DNA from: Rhynchopus euleeides
Lineage: Eukaryota > Euglenozoa > Diplonemea > Diplonemida > Diplonemidae
Reading direction: 5' to 3'
Length of the DNA stretch: 64,000 nt
Assembly (NCBI GenBank): GCA_963210315.1
Contig: OY723244.1
Coordinates: 992,001-1,056,000 of the forward strand
Every line of letters begins with the position of its first letter. Position 1 is the first letter of the stretch. A program made the position numbers and the translations under genes. The notes below the pieces were generated by a model. It did no database searches. It saw nothing but the letters and a program-made list of their open reading frames with translations, and was not told the origin of the DNA. Positions 8,874-19,190 of this stretch are shown in pieces.

Positions 8874-10997
8874 ATGGCGCAACGACTGCTGGCAGTGCGA
8901 GAGGCGGTGGCGAAAGATGGCAACTGCCAATACACCGGCCTCGCGGTGCAATGTGCGGGATGGACGGCGGCCTCTCTCAGGGCAGCTGTAGTCGAAGCCC
9001 TGGGACAGGACGCCGAGAGGCGAGCAACCTACGCGCCCGATTTAGATGACCCCCGGGCACCCCCGTCCTACGACGACTACATCGCGGCGCAGGCACAGAG
9101 CGGGGTCTACGGGGACGGGGCTACACTCAGGGTAGCGGCTGAGGTGTTGGGGGCCCAGGTGTGGGTACTCGGCACTACGGATAGGCTGTACCTGGGGCGC
9201 GTCGGGTCAGGCGACAAAGTGATATGCCTCACGTGGAGGCCCTTCCACTACGACGTGCTGCGCATCCCCCTCACGCTAGCCAGGGAGTTAGCAGCCTCCA
9301 CCACGAACAGATGGAAACTCCCCACCGCGACTCCCACCCCTCCTCCAGTAGCTCCAACCGCAACCGCTGCTACCACAATCTCCCCGATACGCGGCCCTGC
9401 TCCCAGGCCGCCGCCGCGACGCCCCGCGCCGCGGCCAGCGTCTCCTGGGGTACTCAGGGTGGCGTCAGCCAACGTCACGTCGCTGTCAACCCACTTGTGT
9501 GATGTGGCGGACCTGAAGGCAGACGTTGTGGCCCTGCAAGAAACACGTGTCCCGGACCCCAGCAAGGGCACGCTCAGCAGCTACTTCGCGGCCCACGGCT
9601 GGTCCATGCACTGGGGTAAGGGCATGCCCAAAGTTAAGGGGGCCAATGGCTACGAGCAGACCCGACCCGGAGGAGTGGCAGTCATGGCAAAGGAGGGCCT
9701 GGTAGCGCAAGTGGTGCAACCGAAGACCAAGCTGGAAAAGAAGCTGCACGACAGTACCCGCCTGGTACACGTGGTGCTCGCAACCAGTAACGGCAAGACA
9801 GCGCTCCACATCCTGTGCGTTTATGGTCACTCTGGGATGGAGGTGCGAGTGCAGCGGGAGACCCTCCTGCAGGAGGCGCTGGACCTCGCAGCCGGCCTGG
9901 GGCAGGTGCCCGTGTTGCTGCTGGGGGACCTCAACACCAACCCGGAGACCAGTGCCGTCCTATCCCAGGCCTGCCGGGTGGGTGGTTGGACCGATGCGGC
10001 GGTCTCATACGCAGAGCTGAAACAGCAGGAAGTTCGGAACACCTGCTGGGCATCGAAGGAAGGCACCAGACTGGACATCTGCCTGCTGAACCCCTGCGCG
10101 GCGCCGGCCTTGCGCTCCGTCGAGGTGGCAGAAAAGGGCGAATACGGCATCCCCACGCACTGCCCGCTCTTCGTCGACCTCGATCTCGCCGCCTTCCGCC
10201 GACCGAAGCAAATCTGCATCCTCCCCGCCCCCTTTCCTAAGTGCAGGCCCACGCTCGGGGGCGCTGCCGCCAGAGAGGTGCTGCTGGATGTGCTAACCGC
10301 AGAGGAAACGAAAGAGGGTGCAACAGGAGCGCAACTCCTCCGCCGGGCCTCAGCCTGCAGCGAGAACTTCCTGAAGCGTGTCCACGTGGGCCAACTCGGA
10401 AGGCAGGAAACGGCGTACACGGGCAGGGCGGAGGGTTACCACATGCAGCGGTCGAGGGTGGCCACCAAACACCGCCCCGCCTCCGCCCGAGGAGCGGGCG
10501 ACAAGAACACCCGGGCGAAGGACAAGCTGTTGGGGAACCTCCGGACCCTCATCCTGGAGGGCCGCCACCGACTGCTGGAGTCTGCGCCATATCCCCCCAC
10601 ACCCAACGAAGAGCACGCCTGGGACGCTGCGAAGAAGCGGCTGAAGGGAGGGGGCCTTCCCCCGGGGCTGGAGGCGGCGCTGGCGGGCACCACCTCACAA
10701 CTGCCAGACCTCGAGACGATGGAGATGGCCCTTGTCGCCCTGGAGGGATCTCAGCGAGGCATGTTCGACGCGCTCCGCGACGAAAGACTCCGCACGTGGA
10801 AGGCGAGGATGCAGAAGGCCTGGACGCAGGAGGCGGGGATAGTGTTCTCGTACCTCGCAGACCGCTTCTGCGCCCCTACCACCTTCATGCGCCGCGAGGA
10901 TGGCTCCTTCACGGCCTGCCCCAAGGAGGCGGATGAACTGCTGAGGAGCGATACTGCGTGGGGGGGGCTACTTCCGGAAGTATGCGACGACGCCTGA
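8874..10997 (+). pseudogene. LINE ORF2 N-terminal part: OTU protease + AP endonuclease
   Basis: The frame is open from just after the TAG; the first in-frame ATG is at 8874. The OTU-like cysteine protease domain follows at once: KDGNC with the catalytic Cys codon at 8925, and a distal WRPFHYDVL supplying the His (codon 9246). A Pro-rich linker leads to the endonuclease/exonuclease/phosphatase domain from about 9453. It has SANVTSL (Asn), ALQETRV (catalytic Glu), LLLGDLNTNP (GDxN) and TRLDICLL. The usual SDH end is THC, so the last Asp is absent. A pre-RT region (TWKARMQKAW and RREDGSFTACPKEADELL) follows. The frame shifts at a G8 run at about 10961-10968 and then stops. Endonuclease nicks the target DNA for target-primed reverse transcription; the OTU role in such elements is unknown. 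Confidence 0.82.
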
Positions 10998-11226
10998 GCC
11001 TCGCTGGGACACCTTCCGACAGAGGTACAGCGACTTCCTCCCTGACCCGGCCGAGATGGAGTGTAAGACCATTACGGCAGAAGACGTTGGGACAGCGCTG
11101 GCTAAAATGTCTACATCCACCTCGCCGGGCCTACACGGCTGGAGGGTGCACGAGCTGCGGCAACTCCCAGGGGACCTCCTCAAGTTGTTCGCGGAGGTGT
11201 TCAATGAGTTCGAGATCGTAGTGGTC
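10969..11226 (+). pseudogene. LINE ORF2 continuation: start of reverse transcriptase
   Basis: After the G-run the frame continues as YFRKYATTPEPRWDTF and then ITAEDVGTALAKM, STSPGLHGWRVHELRQLP and LFAEVFNEFE. This matches the motif 0/1 region of LINE RTs (the 'kAPGxDGw...e.lk' pattern). The homology then ends and a short GAATCCAA repeat follows. Fingers, palm (YADD box) and all downstream parts are absent, so no active RT can be made. Confidence 0.7.
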
Positions 11227-11261
11227 AAGCGAAGAATCCAAGAATCCAAGAATCCTTCGAA

Positions 11262-11788
11262 ATGACGGAGCCCTTCGGCGCTGACGAGGGGGTCTCCTTC
11301 GACGATGGACCTGACGCAGTGTCCTGGGGACGTGTCGTTGCCATCCACGTCGGGTTCCACAGGACTACAACCTCAGAAGTGAGTATGGCACTGGCTCACT
11401 TGCCGCCATCGGGGTGCGCGTGGCCCATGGGAAAACATCCAATCCGAGATGTGTCCTTCTTCACGAGGATGAATATGTCACAGGTGTGAGGGGCTGGTGT
11501 GTGGACCGCTCTTGGCAGGGCATCACCTTCGTCACCAGCAAGCGCGAACTGGGACCGTTCGGAGGCAACACTGACGAAGGGACTCGCACTGTCTTCTCCA
11601 CCGACTTTGGTGCAGGGAACGAGTTGACCTACCTTTATGGGCGTGTGGCCAGTGGCTCAGTCTCTCAGATCGGTTTTGGGTACGGACGCCCTGTGGATGT
11701 GCCGCGTGTGCGTCGCACTGCCCTCCACAGCTGCAACCAGTCTCCCCATTCCACGGAAATCATTGACGACAGCACAGCAGGACAATGA
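11262..11788 (+). pseudogene. Jacalin-like lectin domain protein, one frameshift
   Basis: The ATG at 11262 begins MTEPFGADEGVSFDDGPD and then VVAIHVGF, which is the first strand set of a jacalin-like (mannose-binding) beta-prism. At about 11352-11366 the frame must change by one base. The continuation reads DYNLRSEYGTGSLAAIGVRV, then EYVTGVRGWCVDRSWQGITF, KRELGPFGGNTDEGTRTVF and SVSQIGFGYG, to the stop at 11788. Together they make about one complete domain of roughly 150 residues plus a short tail. No signal peptide is seen, which suggests a cytosolic lectin. The shift could be a sequencing error or a true lesion. The gene starts about 36 bp after LINE sequence stops. Confidence 0.65.
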
Positions 11789-12950
11789 CAGAGCAACAGG
11801 TGCTGCAGAGCATGCGGCGTGTGGAGGAGGAGTCGCACTGCCACTGTCCTCCCCGTCGGGCGATCCAAGGAAGGTCTCTTCTGGACTATCTGGGTGATAC
11901 GAGAACAGGCAGACAACCCGTACCCAGGGTGTTAACCGCAGACCCTGTTCTCGGCACTCACGGACTCGTCAGACCAATGTCCTTCTGTCAAGAGCATTGG
12001 GAGGATGTGGAAGGGTGGTTCGTTTATACAGCTGGTCCCCAGGCCCCTCCCGTTGATTCTTCGGGGGAGGCGGGGCTGGTAGAACAGGGTAAACCCCATA
12101 CCTTGCTCCCAAGGCAGGGCAGTGGTATGGATTTTCCAATCCAGTCACTGAGTGGTGAGGGACCTGTCATGTTTACTGCTTCTGCTTTTACTCTGTATTT
12201 GCATTTGCGATGAGAAACATACTTGTTCCCATTACTAAACCCTAGAGTACAGGAAACATTGCTTGGAGTGCTGATAATGGATGGGATGTGGATGAGCATC
12301 ACAAAACAGTCGACTCGTCAGACCAGTATCCTTCTGTCAATCTCTTCGCTTTGGTTTTTGGTTTGTGCCTTCACGCTTCCACACCCCGTCCCCTGTGTGA
12401 CGGTGGGGGTGTGAGGGGCAGATCCACACGGTGGGTGCTTGAGTGATCCCTTGGCAGGCGGCTTCCCTCCCACATGGGTTTGTCTCGATTCACATGCCAT
12501 CTGCCTCCTGAGGCTGTGTTGATGAACCCTGTGTCTGGCGCAGCACATCTCGCAGCACCACCTGACTCCTGCTCGGTTGGAGGCAGCTGTGCGTTTGCAT
12601 CCGAGATGGCAGTCGGGCAAGGGTTGACGCACCTATATCTATGTCTGGGCGGTCCAGAGGGTGACTCTCTTCAGCATCGAAGCATGTGGCAGCCAGAGGA
12701 TTCTCGTCACGCACCTGGTTGTTACACAGCAGCTTGCTTCCCAACACGAGTGACACACTTAAGGGTCTTTCCTGAGACCAAGTTGTACCTCGTAGCATTT
12801 TCCGTCTTTGGCGCACACTTCCCGTGCCCGCGCAGGCCCTGCGCCCCACAAGTTCTGCAGGAATTTACAACAACATACACATTCTTAAACCTTGATACCA
12901 AGACATAGCAGGCCCTGCGCCTCACAAACCGCCGACCTCAGCCCACACCT
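11789..12950. other. Intergenic repeats, no convincing gene
   Basis: GACTCGTCAGACCA followed by CCTTCTGTCAA occurs at about 11964 and 12310. TGCTCCCAAGGCAGGGCAG with a following GAGTGGTGAGGG (12105-12164) recurs at about 47500-47590 downstream of the third WD40 gene. A copy of the WD40 leader module lies at 12541-12620. Sequence at 12771-12850 recurs in pieces at 14463-14510 and 14828-14860. Short open frames here show no domain. Confidence 0.5.
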
Positions 12951-13033
12951 CCCAGCCCCTCCCACCATTTTCCTCCACCTGTGCCAGCTGTGGAATGCAT
13001 CTGCGACATGCGCTGTTGTCACACCCACATACA
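12951..13033 (+). promoter_or_regulatory. Shared upstream module, copy A
   Basis: This segment (CCCAGCCCCTCCCA, then ATTTTCCTCCAC, TGTGCC and GACATGCGCTGTTG) is about 85-90% identical by eye to 14959-15043. It lies 285 bp before the ATG of the CaaX gene; the other copy lies 281 bp before the cyclase ATG. Similar spacing before two unrelated genes suggests a promoter or leader element. Confidence 0.4.
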
Positions 13034-13284
13034 AGGCAGTGGTTCCGGCAGTTGTCGGAGAGGACACCCTTTGTGACGAGGCCCTCTGCAACGTGTCACC
13101 TAGTGGACCGCTCTCCCCACACTACGCGGCGGGAAACTGCCGGCTTGCTGATCCCTCTACTCTCATCAATGATCATACCTCGATTGTCACCTTCGTCTCC
13201 CCCCCCCCACCCCCCCACCCCCCACCCCCTCACACAGGGGTTCTGTGCGACGGGCAGTCTCCACTCCATTCCGGCCACAACAGG

Positions 13285-13302
13285 TCTTGTATTTCCTTTC
13301 AG
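13285..13302 (+). promoter_or_regulatory. Polypyrimidine tract and AG acceptor
   Basis: TCTTGTATTTCCTTTCAG is a near-ideal 3' splice site 15 bases before the ATG at 13318. It could be a trans-splice acceptor or the end of a 5'UTR intron. No matching donor-exon with coding potential was found upstream. Confidence 0.5.
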
Positions 13303-13317
13303 AAACTCCTCGACACG

Positions 13318-13917
13318 ATGCTTGTTGCACGTCCCACGCGCGCGACACGGGGCGACACGATTACGTTTATGGCGCGGGTGTTCTCACCTGTGCCTGCACG
13401 CCCGGTCTCGGTGACGGTGACCCTGGGCATGACAGGTGCTGAGGCGAAGGCACTTCTCGCAGAGAAGCTCAGCAAGGAGGGCCAGCAAGCTGATGCGCAC
13501 CGGATGCGCCTGCTGTGCGTTGCGACTGAGGTGCAGAATCACGTGGAGCTCATCGACTGCCACTTCCTGTTTAGTGCGATGGCATCGGGGAAGCCAGTCG
13601 ATGCGTATGTCGTGATGCCACACCCAGAGGTGGTGGTGATCAGCCTGAGGCACTTACAGAGCACTGTGTGTGCGCTGCGGAGCGAAACCTTCGTCGAAGT
13701 CCAGCAGCGCATAGCTGAGTCGCCCATGCTCGCATATTACGCCAGGAAGATCGACGGCATGTCTGTGATATGGATTGTGTGGGCTGGCCCCAAGGCTTAT
13801 CACTACCGCGTGTCTGAGAAGATTGCAACAGCTGCCAAGCACTGTCCCCCAGGGCAGGACATCGAGGTGACTTCCCGCCAACGGGCTGACACCTGCGACT
13901 GCTGTGTGGTGAGCTAG
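13318..13917 (+). CDS. Hypothetical protein with C-terminal CaaX box
   Basis: This 199-aa protein starts at the ATG just after a strong AG acceptor; the open frame continues upstream but without coding character. It contains two regions that each could be a ubiquitin-like fold: VSVTVTLGMTGAEAKALLAE near the start, and VVVISLRHLQSTVCALRSET in the middle. This assignment is weak. The C-terminus is TCDCCVVS: the last four residues CVVS fit a CaaX prenylation box with Ser favouring farnesyl, and the preceding Cys could be palmitoylated. There is no transmembrane segment, so lipid anchoring is the likely route to membranes. No known family was recognised. Confidence 0.65.
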   Translation: MLVARPTRATRGDTITFMARVFSPVPARPVSVTVTLGMTGAEAKALLAEKLSKEGQQADAHRMRLLCVATEVQNHVELIDCHFLFSAMASGKPVDAYVVMPHPEVVVISLRHLQSTVCALRSETFVEVQQRIAESPMLAYYARKIDGMSVIWIVWAGPKAYHYRVSEKIATAAKHCPPGQDIEVTSRQRADTCDCCVVS

Positions 13918-14958
13918 GAGCGCATCACAGAGCGTTACTTCGTGCGTGTTGGGGCACTTCGGTGCCCTCAAGGGGATAGGCGTCCTTGCCCCTGTTCCAA
14001 TATGCACAGCTGGGATGGCGTCTCCATACCCATTACCGGTGTGGGCTGGGTTGCTGACCTGCCCCCCAAGTGCCACATGCACTTTCCAAATTACCTGCAA
14101 CACCCGTGTCTTTTCTGTCTAGCCACCTGTGTGCCCACCTCTCCCACCTGCGGCAGTGTTGTGCCACACCCCCGTGTCCAATGGGCATTGCGGATCGAGA
14201 TGCGTAGCACCTCGCGACTGCAAGAGCGATGCCCACCGGTCGGACTGACTATATATGCAGCGTTGGGCTGCGTCCTGTGTTCTGTTTCCCGATTCACCAC
14301 TGAGCCCCTTTGTTGTCTTTCCCACACAAGTTGTCAGCACTGTGGGGTCCCCTGTCCTTTGGCAGGCACCTCCAACCCAGCCCAGCCACAAGCTGCATGC
14401 AGTGATGCTGCGCCAGTGGTGGGTCGCTGACCCTGAGTCACTCAGACCAGAAGGCTACGCACGGAGACCAAGTCGTATCACGTAGCATTTGCCGTCTTTG
14501 GCCACCAACAGTTCTCTGGGGGTCTTCGCTACGGGGTGATCGTCAGTGTTTTTTAGTGCATTTCCTGTTGAATTGGCTCAAAACTGACGAAGATAGACGA
14601 ATGATAACGACCAGCGAAGGCCCCCTCTGTCTCTTTTGTTCTCCCCCCTCCGCAACTGATGCCCCCTTGTGAGCCCAGTTTGATCACGGTTCGCGCCTCC
14701 ATTTGTCAGAGCAACGCCCCTTGCCAGCAAATGTGTGCGCCATTGTCATGACGGCGTCTGTGCATCGTGCTTCTGGGTGTTGCGATGGAAGGGTGGGCCC
14801 TCCTGAAGACCCACCTGCCCCCACGCCCTTCCCGTGCCCGCACAGTGCCTGCGTCCCTTTTCTCTTGCCAGACATCGCGACTGCGGCAGGCAGAAGCGCA
14901 CGCGTTACCAGTCCGAGAACGTGACCACGCACACACCACTGACCCCAGTCCCAGCCCT
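13918..14958. other. Intergenic, gene-free
   Basis: There is no convincing coding region on either strand. Fragments similar to 12771-12850 occur at 14463-14510 (GAGACCAAGT, GTAGCATTT, CCGTCTTTGG) and around 14828-14860. Confidence 0.5.
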
Positions 14959-15043
14959 CCCAGCCCCTCCCATCATTTTCCTCCACACCTGTGCCGGCTG
15001 TGGCATGCATCTGTGACATGCGCTGTTGCCACACCCACATACA
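14959..15043 (+). promoter_or_regulatory. Shared upstream module, copy B
   Basis: This is the partner of 12951-13033, 281 bp before the cyclase ATG. Weaker similarity continues downstream (CTAGTGGTCCG near 15113 against CTAGTGGACCG near 13100), so the duplicated unit is longer than this core. Confidence 0.4.
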
Positions 15044-15323
15044 ACATGGACGGCTCGCTTGTCTGGTTGAGTGCCAGGCAACAGGTGCCGCCAACTCGAG
15101 ATGGGTGTTCCAACTAGTGGTCCGTTGCCATGTGCCTGGTGTCGCTGCTTGGGGATGGCCAGCTACGCTTCTGGGACAGCCCACTGTACCAGCAGGACAG
15201 GTCTCACACACACAGCCCCATGCCCTGCCCCATGCCCCATGCAACTGTATGCCTGTCCACAGCCTCTAACACAGGGGCTCGCCCTTGTGCCATACAGGCC
15301 ACAAGCAGGTGCTACACAGTACA

Positions 15324-17317
15324 ATGGTGATGGGTTGGTACGAACGCGTCGTCTCGATGGACGGGAAGCTCCAGGGAAAGGCACGTCGCGACAGAAGGCT
15401 GATGTTCCTCTTGAGCTGTGCGTTCACTTTGACGCAGAGCGTGACTATATTCATGATAGAGCGGTACCCACAAGCCATTCTTGGCTGCACCGTGCTGCTG
15501 GGATCCAACGTTGTTATGTTTGGCCTGTGTGTGTGCGGCGTGCACCTGACACACAACATCGTGCGTGCGTACGTCGTGGGGCTTGGTCTCGTCATCATCT
15601 CCTCAGATATCAACTTCCGCAGTACCGGCAGCCCGCCCATTTGGCCAGCCTTCGTGCTTCTCGCAGACCTGTCGCTGGTGGTTGGTCTCGGCAGTCGCTT
15701 CGCCACAGGGTTGATAGGGTTCACTGCCCTGTGGGTTATCATCAGCGTGTCGGAAAGCGTTAAAGCGTTCTGCGCTTCGGGCTGTACGATCTGCCTGGAA
15801 CAGCACCCGACTCTTTGAGGTGGGAACGCCTTCGGCCTCTTGTGGAGTGCACAGACCCGCCGTGCCCGGTCAGTGCAATGATAGGGCTGGTCCAGCTGCA
15901 AGTGTCGCTCATCGTGCTGCTTGTCGACTTCGCCGCCACGCGGGTTTGCAGAGTCTGCCGAGAAAAGGAGAAGGCGGCGATGGGGCGGACCATCGAGACT
16001 GTGGAGGCGATTGCACAACTTCTGGCGGGCTACGACGTCGACACCGTGGCGGAGATGCTGCAGGAGGCGGGGGCGGAGGGGCGGCTGCCTGCAGCGATGC
16101 ACGAGGCGCTTCAGAGGCTGGAGCAGAACCTGCGTACGTACCGCCCGTACCTCCCGAAGTCGTGCTTGCCTGCACAGCAAGATGACAGCGTTGCAGACGA
16201 GAGGGGGGACACGGGGTGCGAGTCTGTGCTCAGCGAATCTTCGACGTGTTCAGGTGCGGAGGCAAGCTCGCGTAACAGATCAGCAAGCGATCATGCAGAA
16301 GGTCACCGTGGTGTGGCGACGAAAGGGCTTGGTGTCTTGAAGACAGCACGCTCAACACTGCTTGTGGTGAACGCACGCAACACACTCGCTTGTTTGGAGC
16401 AGGACCCCTACACCTTCACGGCGTTCTTCGAGATGCTGCTGACCAGCACGATGTCAGCAGTGGAGTCACGCCGTGGTCTGGTGGACGTGTTCCTCGGTGA
16501 CCGCATCCTTGCCTCCTTCAACACGTCGCGCCCTTGCCTCGTGCACGCCACCGCAGCTGCAGGCGCAGCACAGCAGATCGTGCAGGCCGTGCGCAGCTTC
16601 AACACCCAGCAGGACAACATCACAGACCGTGCTCTGCATGTCAACATCGGTGCGGCGTCGGGGCGTGTCCTGTGCGGGGACACAGGGTGCATGGAGATGC
16701 GGCGGTTCAGTCTGCTTGGCGTGCTGCCTGTTCTGGCGTGTGGGATGGAGCGTGCTGCGCGTGCCTTCGGGCTGGACGTGGTGTGCGACACGAAGCTGCA
16801 GCGGGAAGCAGAGCACGAATACGTGATGCTGCTTGTGCCGAGGCGGGTGCGTCTGGTGAAGCAGAGAGCACGTGGTGGTGGTGAGCACGTGCTCGTGGAT
16901 TTGCAAGTCGACAACAACAACAACAAAAACAGCAACAACAGGCGGCTGAGATGGCAGGCCAGCACCAAAGGCAGGCACACAAAACCATCACCCTGCTGGG
17001 GCACACCACGCCCCTTGCCGTCTATCAGTAGGCAGCGCACGGCACAGCCCACCACAGGGCGGGGCGCTTCCGTTCGACGAGCATACTGCTGGTTTCGTTG
17101 CTTCTGCTCCTGCACCTTTTCCAAGTGTCGGGACCACGGAGGCACCACCAACCTTGCTGTTTTTTACCACAACAGGGAACCTGTCAGTGTCAAAAAGATA
17201 GTAGGCAGCGCTCGGGCAACAAATTCAACCTCCTCATCAGGCTGCGGAGTTGCTTTTGTTTTGCCCGGATTTGGCGCACACACAACAGCCTTTATCTTTT
17301 TTGTTAGTTCGGCGTAG
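15324..17317 (+). CDS. Multi-pass class III cyclase-homology protein, frameshifted
   Basis: From the ATG at 15324 (27 bases after a CATACAG acceptor-like site) the first frame encodes five hydrophobic segments and stops at 15816-15818. The second frame, overlapping from about 15815, adds a sixth (GLVQLQVSLIVLLVDFAAT). It then gives a helical region ending NLRTYRPYLPKSCLP, which I recall before cyclase domains in protists, and a cyclase-homology domain at about 16322-16909. One base must be lost or gained near 15807-15815 to join them. The domain keeps DVFLGDRILASF and NIGAASGRVLCGDTGCMEM. The first metal-binding Asp position reads VVNARNT and the later D-x-V-N box reads LLGVLPVLACG, so catalysis is doubtful. 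A poly-Asn stretch and an unconserved tail follow. It could be a pseudoenzyme sensor. Confidence 0.65.
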
Positions 17318-17399
17318 CCAACTGGGGGAAACTTTCTGTGCCTTGAGCTGGATCGTGCGTCCCCACTCACACCGCTTCACTGCCTGACTGCCTGTTCAC

Positions 17400-17515
17400 A
17401 GCGCTGGAGTGTTGCACATGTGGCACATCATCCACACACCTCTAGGAAACTCCCATGATGCAGGAAAATAACTTTTAAAACAAAACAGAAGTTTTGAGAC
17501 GAAAAAACTTTCGAA
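17400..17515 (-). repeat. Pogo-element subterminal remnant (inverted)
   Basis: The reverse complement matches 29370-29485 inside the pogo-like element: TTTCGTCT-AAAACTT, GTTTTGT, AAAAGTTAT, TTTCCTAGAGGTGTGTGG, GATGATGTGCCA and AACACTCCAGCGCTGTGAAC. The terminal repeat itself is missing or fused. It is a relic from another copy of the same family. Confidence 0.65.
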
Positions 17516-17559
17516 CGGAGGAGGATTCTTCATATTCCTGGATTTCCCGAATTTCCTGG

Positions 17560-17680
17560 ATTTCCCCCGGCCCCTTAGGCGATTTCAGGGCGGACAGGGC
17601 GGACATGCCCGGACCCGGAAATCCGGGTGTCCGGATGTCCGGGTCCAATTTTGACCCCCCCCCCCCCCCCCGGACATTTC
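17560..17680. repeat. GGACATGTCC-rich repeat, left flank
   Basis: Dense GGACA/TGTCC/CCGGA words (GGCGGACATGCCCGG, GGTGTCCGGATGTCCGG) are followed by CCAATTTTGACC and a 17-C run. The same sequence type resumes at 20827-21010 on the other side of the TGTA element, so the element split one repeat region. Confidence 0.6.
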
Positions 17681-17863
17681 CACGGTGGGATCTTGTAAAT
17701 TTTACATGTATAACTACAAGTATATACATGTATTATACATGTATAATACTTGCATGTCAACTATTATACATGTATAATACATGTATATGCCTGAAATATA
17801 CATGTAAAATACATGTATATCAAGTAAAAATACAAGTATAATACTTGCATGTCAACTATTATA

Positions 17864-18208
17864 CCGTATACGTAAATATTTTGGAACGTAAATATTATGG
17901 AACGTAAATATTATGGAACGTAAATATTTTGGAACGCTGGTGGGTTGGCGTTCCAGATTTTTTTCGTTCCATAATATTTACAGGGCTTTCTGCGACTCGG
18001 GGACTTGGACCAGGTGATCGGACGGCGTACAGAGTCCCTGACGGGACCTACTCGTGCACTTTTCGCGCGATTCCTGACGCAAGCCGTCCTCACCACCGAG
18101 TCCCGAACTGGCCCTGTAAATATTTTGGAACGTAAATATTATGGAACGGACCGGCCAAAAATGGGCCCGTTCCATAATATTTACGTTCCATAATATTTAC
18201 GTATACGG
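17864..18208. mobile_element. M1: 345-bp TA-flanked MITE
   Basis: The terminal inverted repeats start CCGTATACGTAAATATT on both ends and continue as repeated GGAACGTAAATATTATGG. TA is duplicated (17862-17863 and 18209-18210). The same host sequence in the TGTA copy at 35631 has a single TA at 35812-35813, proving insertion. TA duplication indicates a Tc1/mariner-like mobiliser. The core (18030-18110) has no open frame of note. Confidence 0.85.
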
Positions 18209-19190
18209 TACTTGTATTTTTACTTGATATACCGTAAACGGAAATATTGTGGACCGTAATAAAGGTGAACCGTACTATAGGTGGACCGTAAAAAAGATGG
18301 AACAAATGGGATTTTTCCGGAACTTGGAACATTTTTACGGTCCACCTATTTTACGGTTGGGATCGTGGACTTGGCGGTTTTTTTTACGAGTTCCTTCGCG
18401 ACGAAGTCGCGAAGGAACCAAGGAAATCGTACGACTGAAGCTGCAGGATTAACACCACAGGGCCTCAGCACAGAGTGTGCGCTCACCATCGTCCGGGAAC
18501 TGTTCTCCCACAGTTACTGCAGGGTGTACTACACTAAAGGAGTACGATTTCCCTTAATTTTCCGGGCACTGATTCACGAATTTACATCTGGAGGGAGCCC
18601 GGTGGTCTCAGCTTCTGTCTGCGCGCCCTGCCGTACTGTGGCTGCTTTTGTGGGCTCGTGCAGCAGGTTCTACTTTTACTTCTACCGGAATGCTCCTTGC
18701 ATGGTACTACACTTCTCGAGGTGTGGTGGTGGGTGAGTCTCGAGGTGAGTGGTGGTGATCGTGCCTTTTCCACACGCAGGGAGGACTTGCTTCTCTTGCT
18801 GGTGTTGGTTGCGGTGGTGGAGGGAGGGTCCAAAGCTGGGAGGTCGGGAGGCCTACGTGTGGGTGTCTGCGGCGTGGAGGCCGCAGTCCGCGCCCCGCAA
18901 CCCACCAGCCCGCGGGCGAAAAACCAGTGTTTAAGATACTGTTACGAAAAACGGGGCTTAGCCCCGGTTTTTGAGATTTTGCCCCGAAAAACCGGGGGTG
19001 CCTCTTTTTTTTTTCCACCGGGATTTTTCTGAGATTCTGTCCGGGTACTATTCCAGGGTACTTTTTGGCCAGAGGAGGCCGGGGGCAAGAGCACAGTGCC
19101 CTGCCCCAGGGTTAGCCCGATGAACCTGTTGAGCACAAGGTGCACGTTGACTACATGCGGCGTGCGACTATGGAGCAGAATCAGCTGTTC

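Larger units (their letters stand above)
6067..11226 (+). mobile_element. Non-LTR retrotransposon (OTU + APE type), 3'-truncated
   Basis: ORF1 (coiled coil) and ORF2 (OTU protease domain, AP-type endonuclease, first part of the reverse transcriptase) form one unit. The RT core, RNase H and 3' tail are missing: homology stops shortly after the first RT motif, at about 11216-11226. The 5' boundary lies somewhere in 5917-6066, where a CA microsatellite sits at 6025. LINEs are normally 5'-truncated, so loss of the 3' end suggests deletion or recombination rather than abortive insertion. OTU plus APE in one element resembles the Dualen/RandI-like group described in green algae; that link is from memory and unverified. 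Confidence 0.75.
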
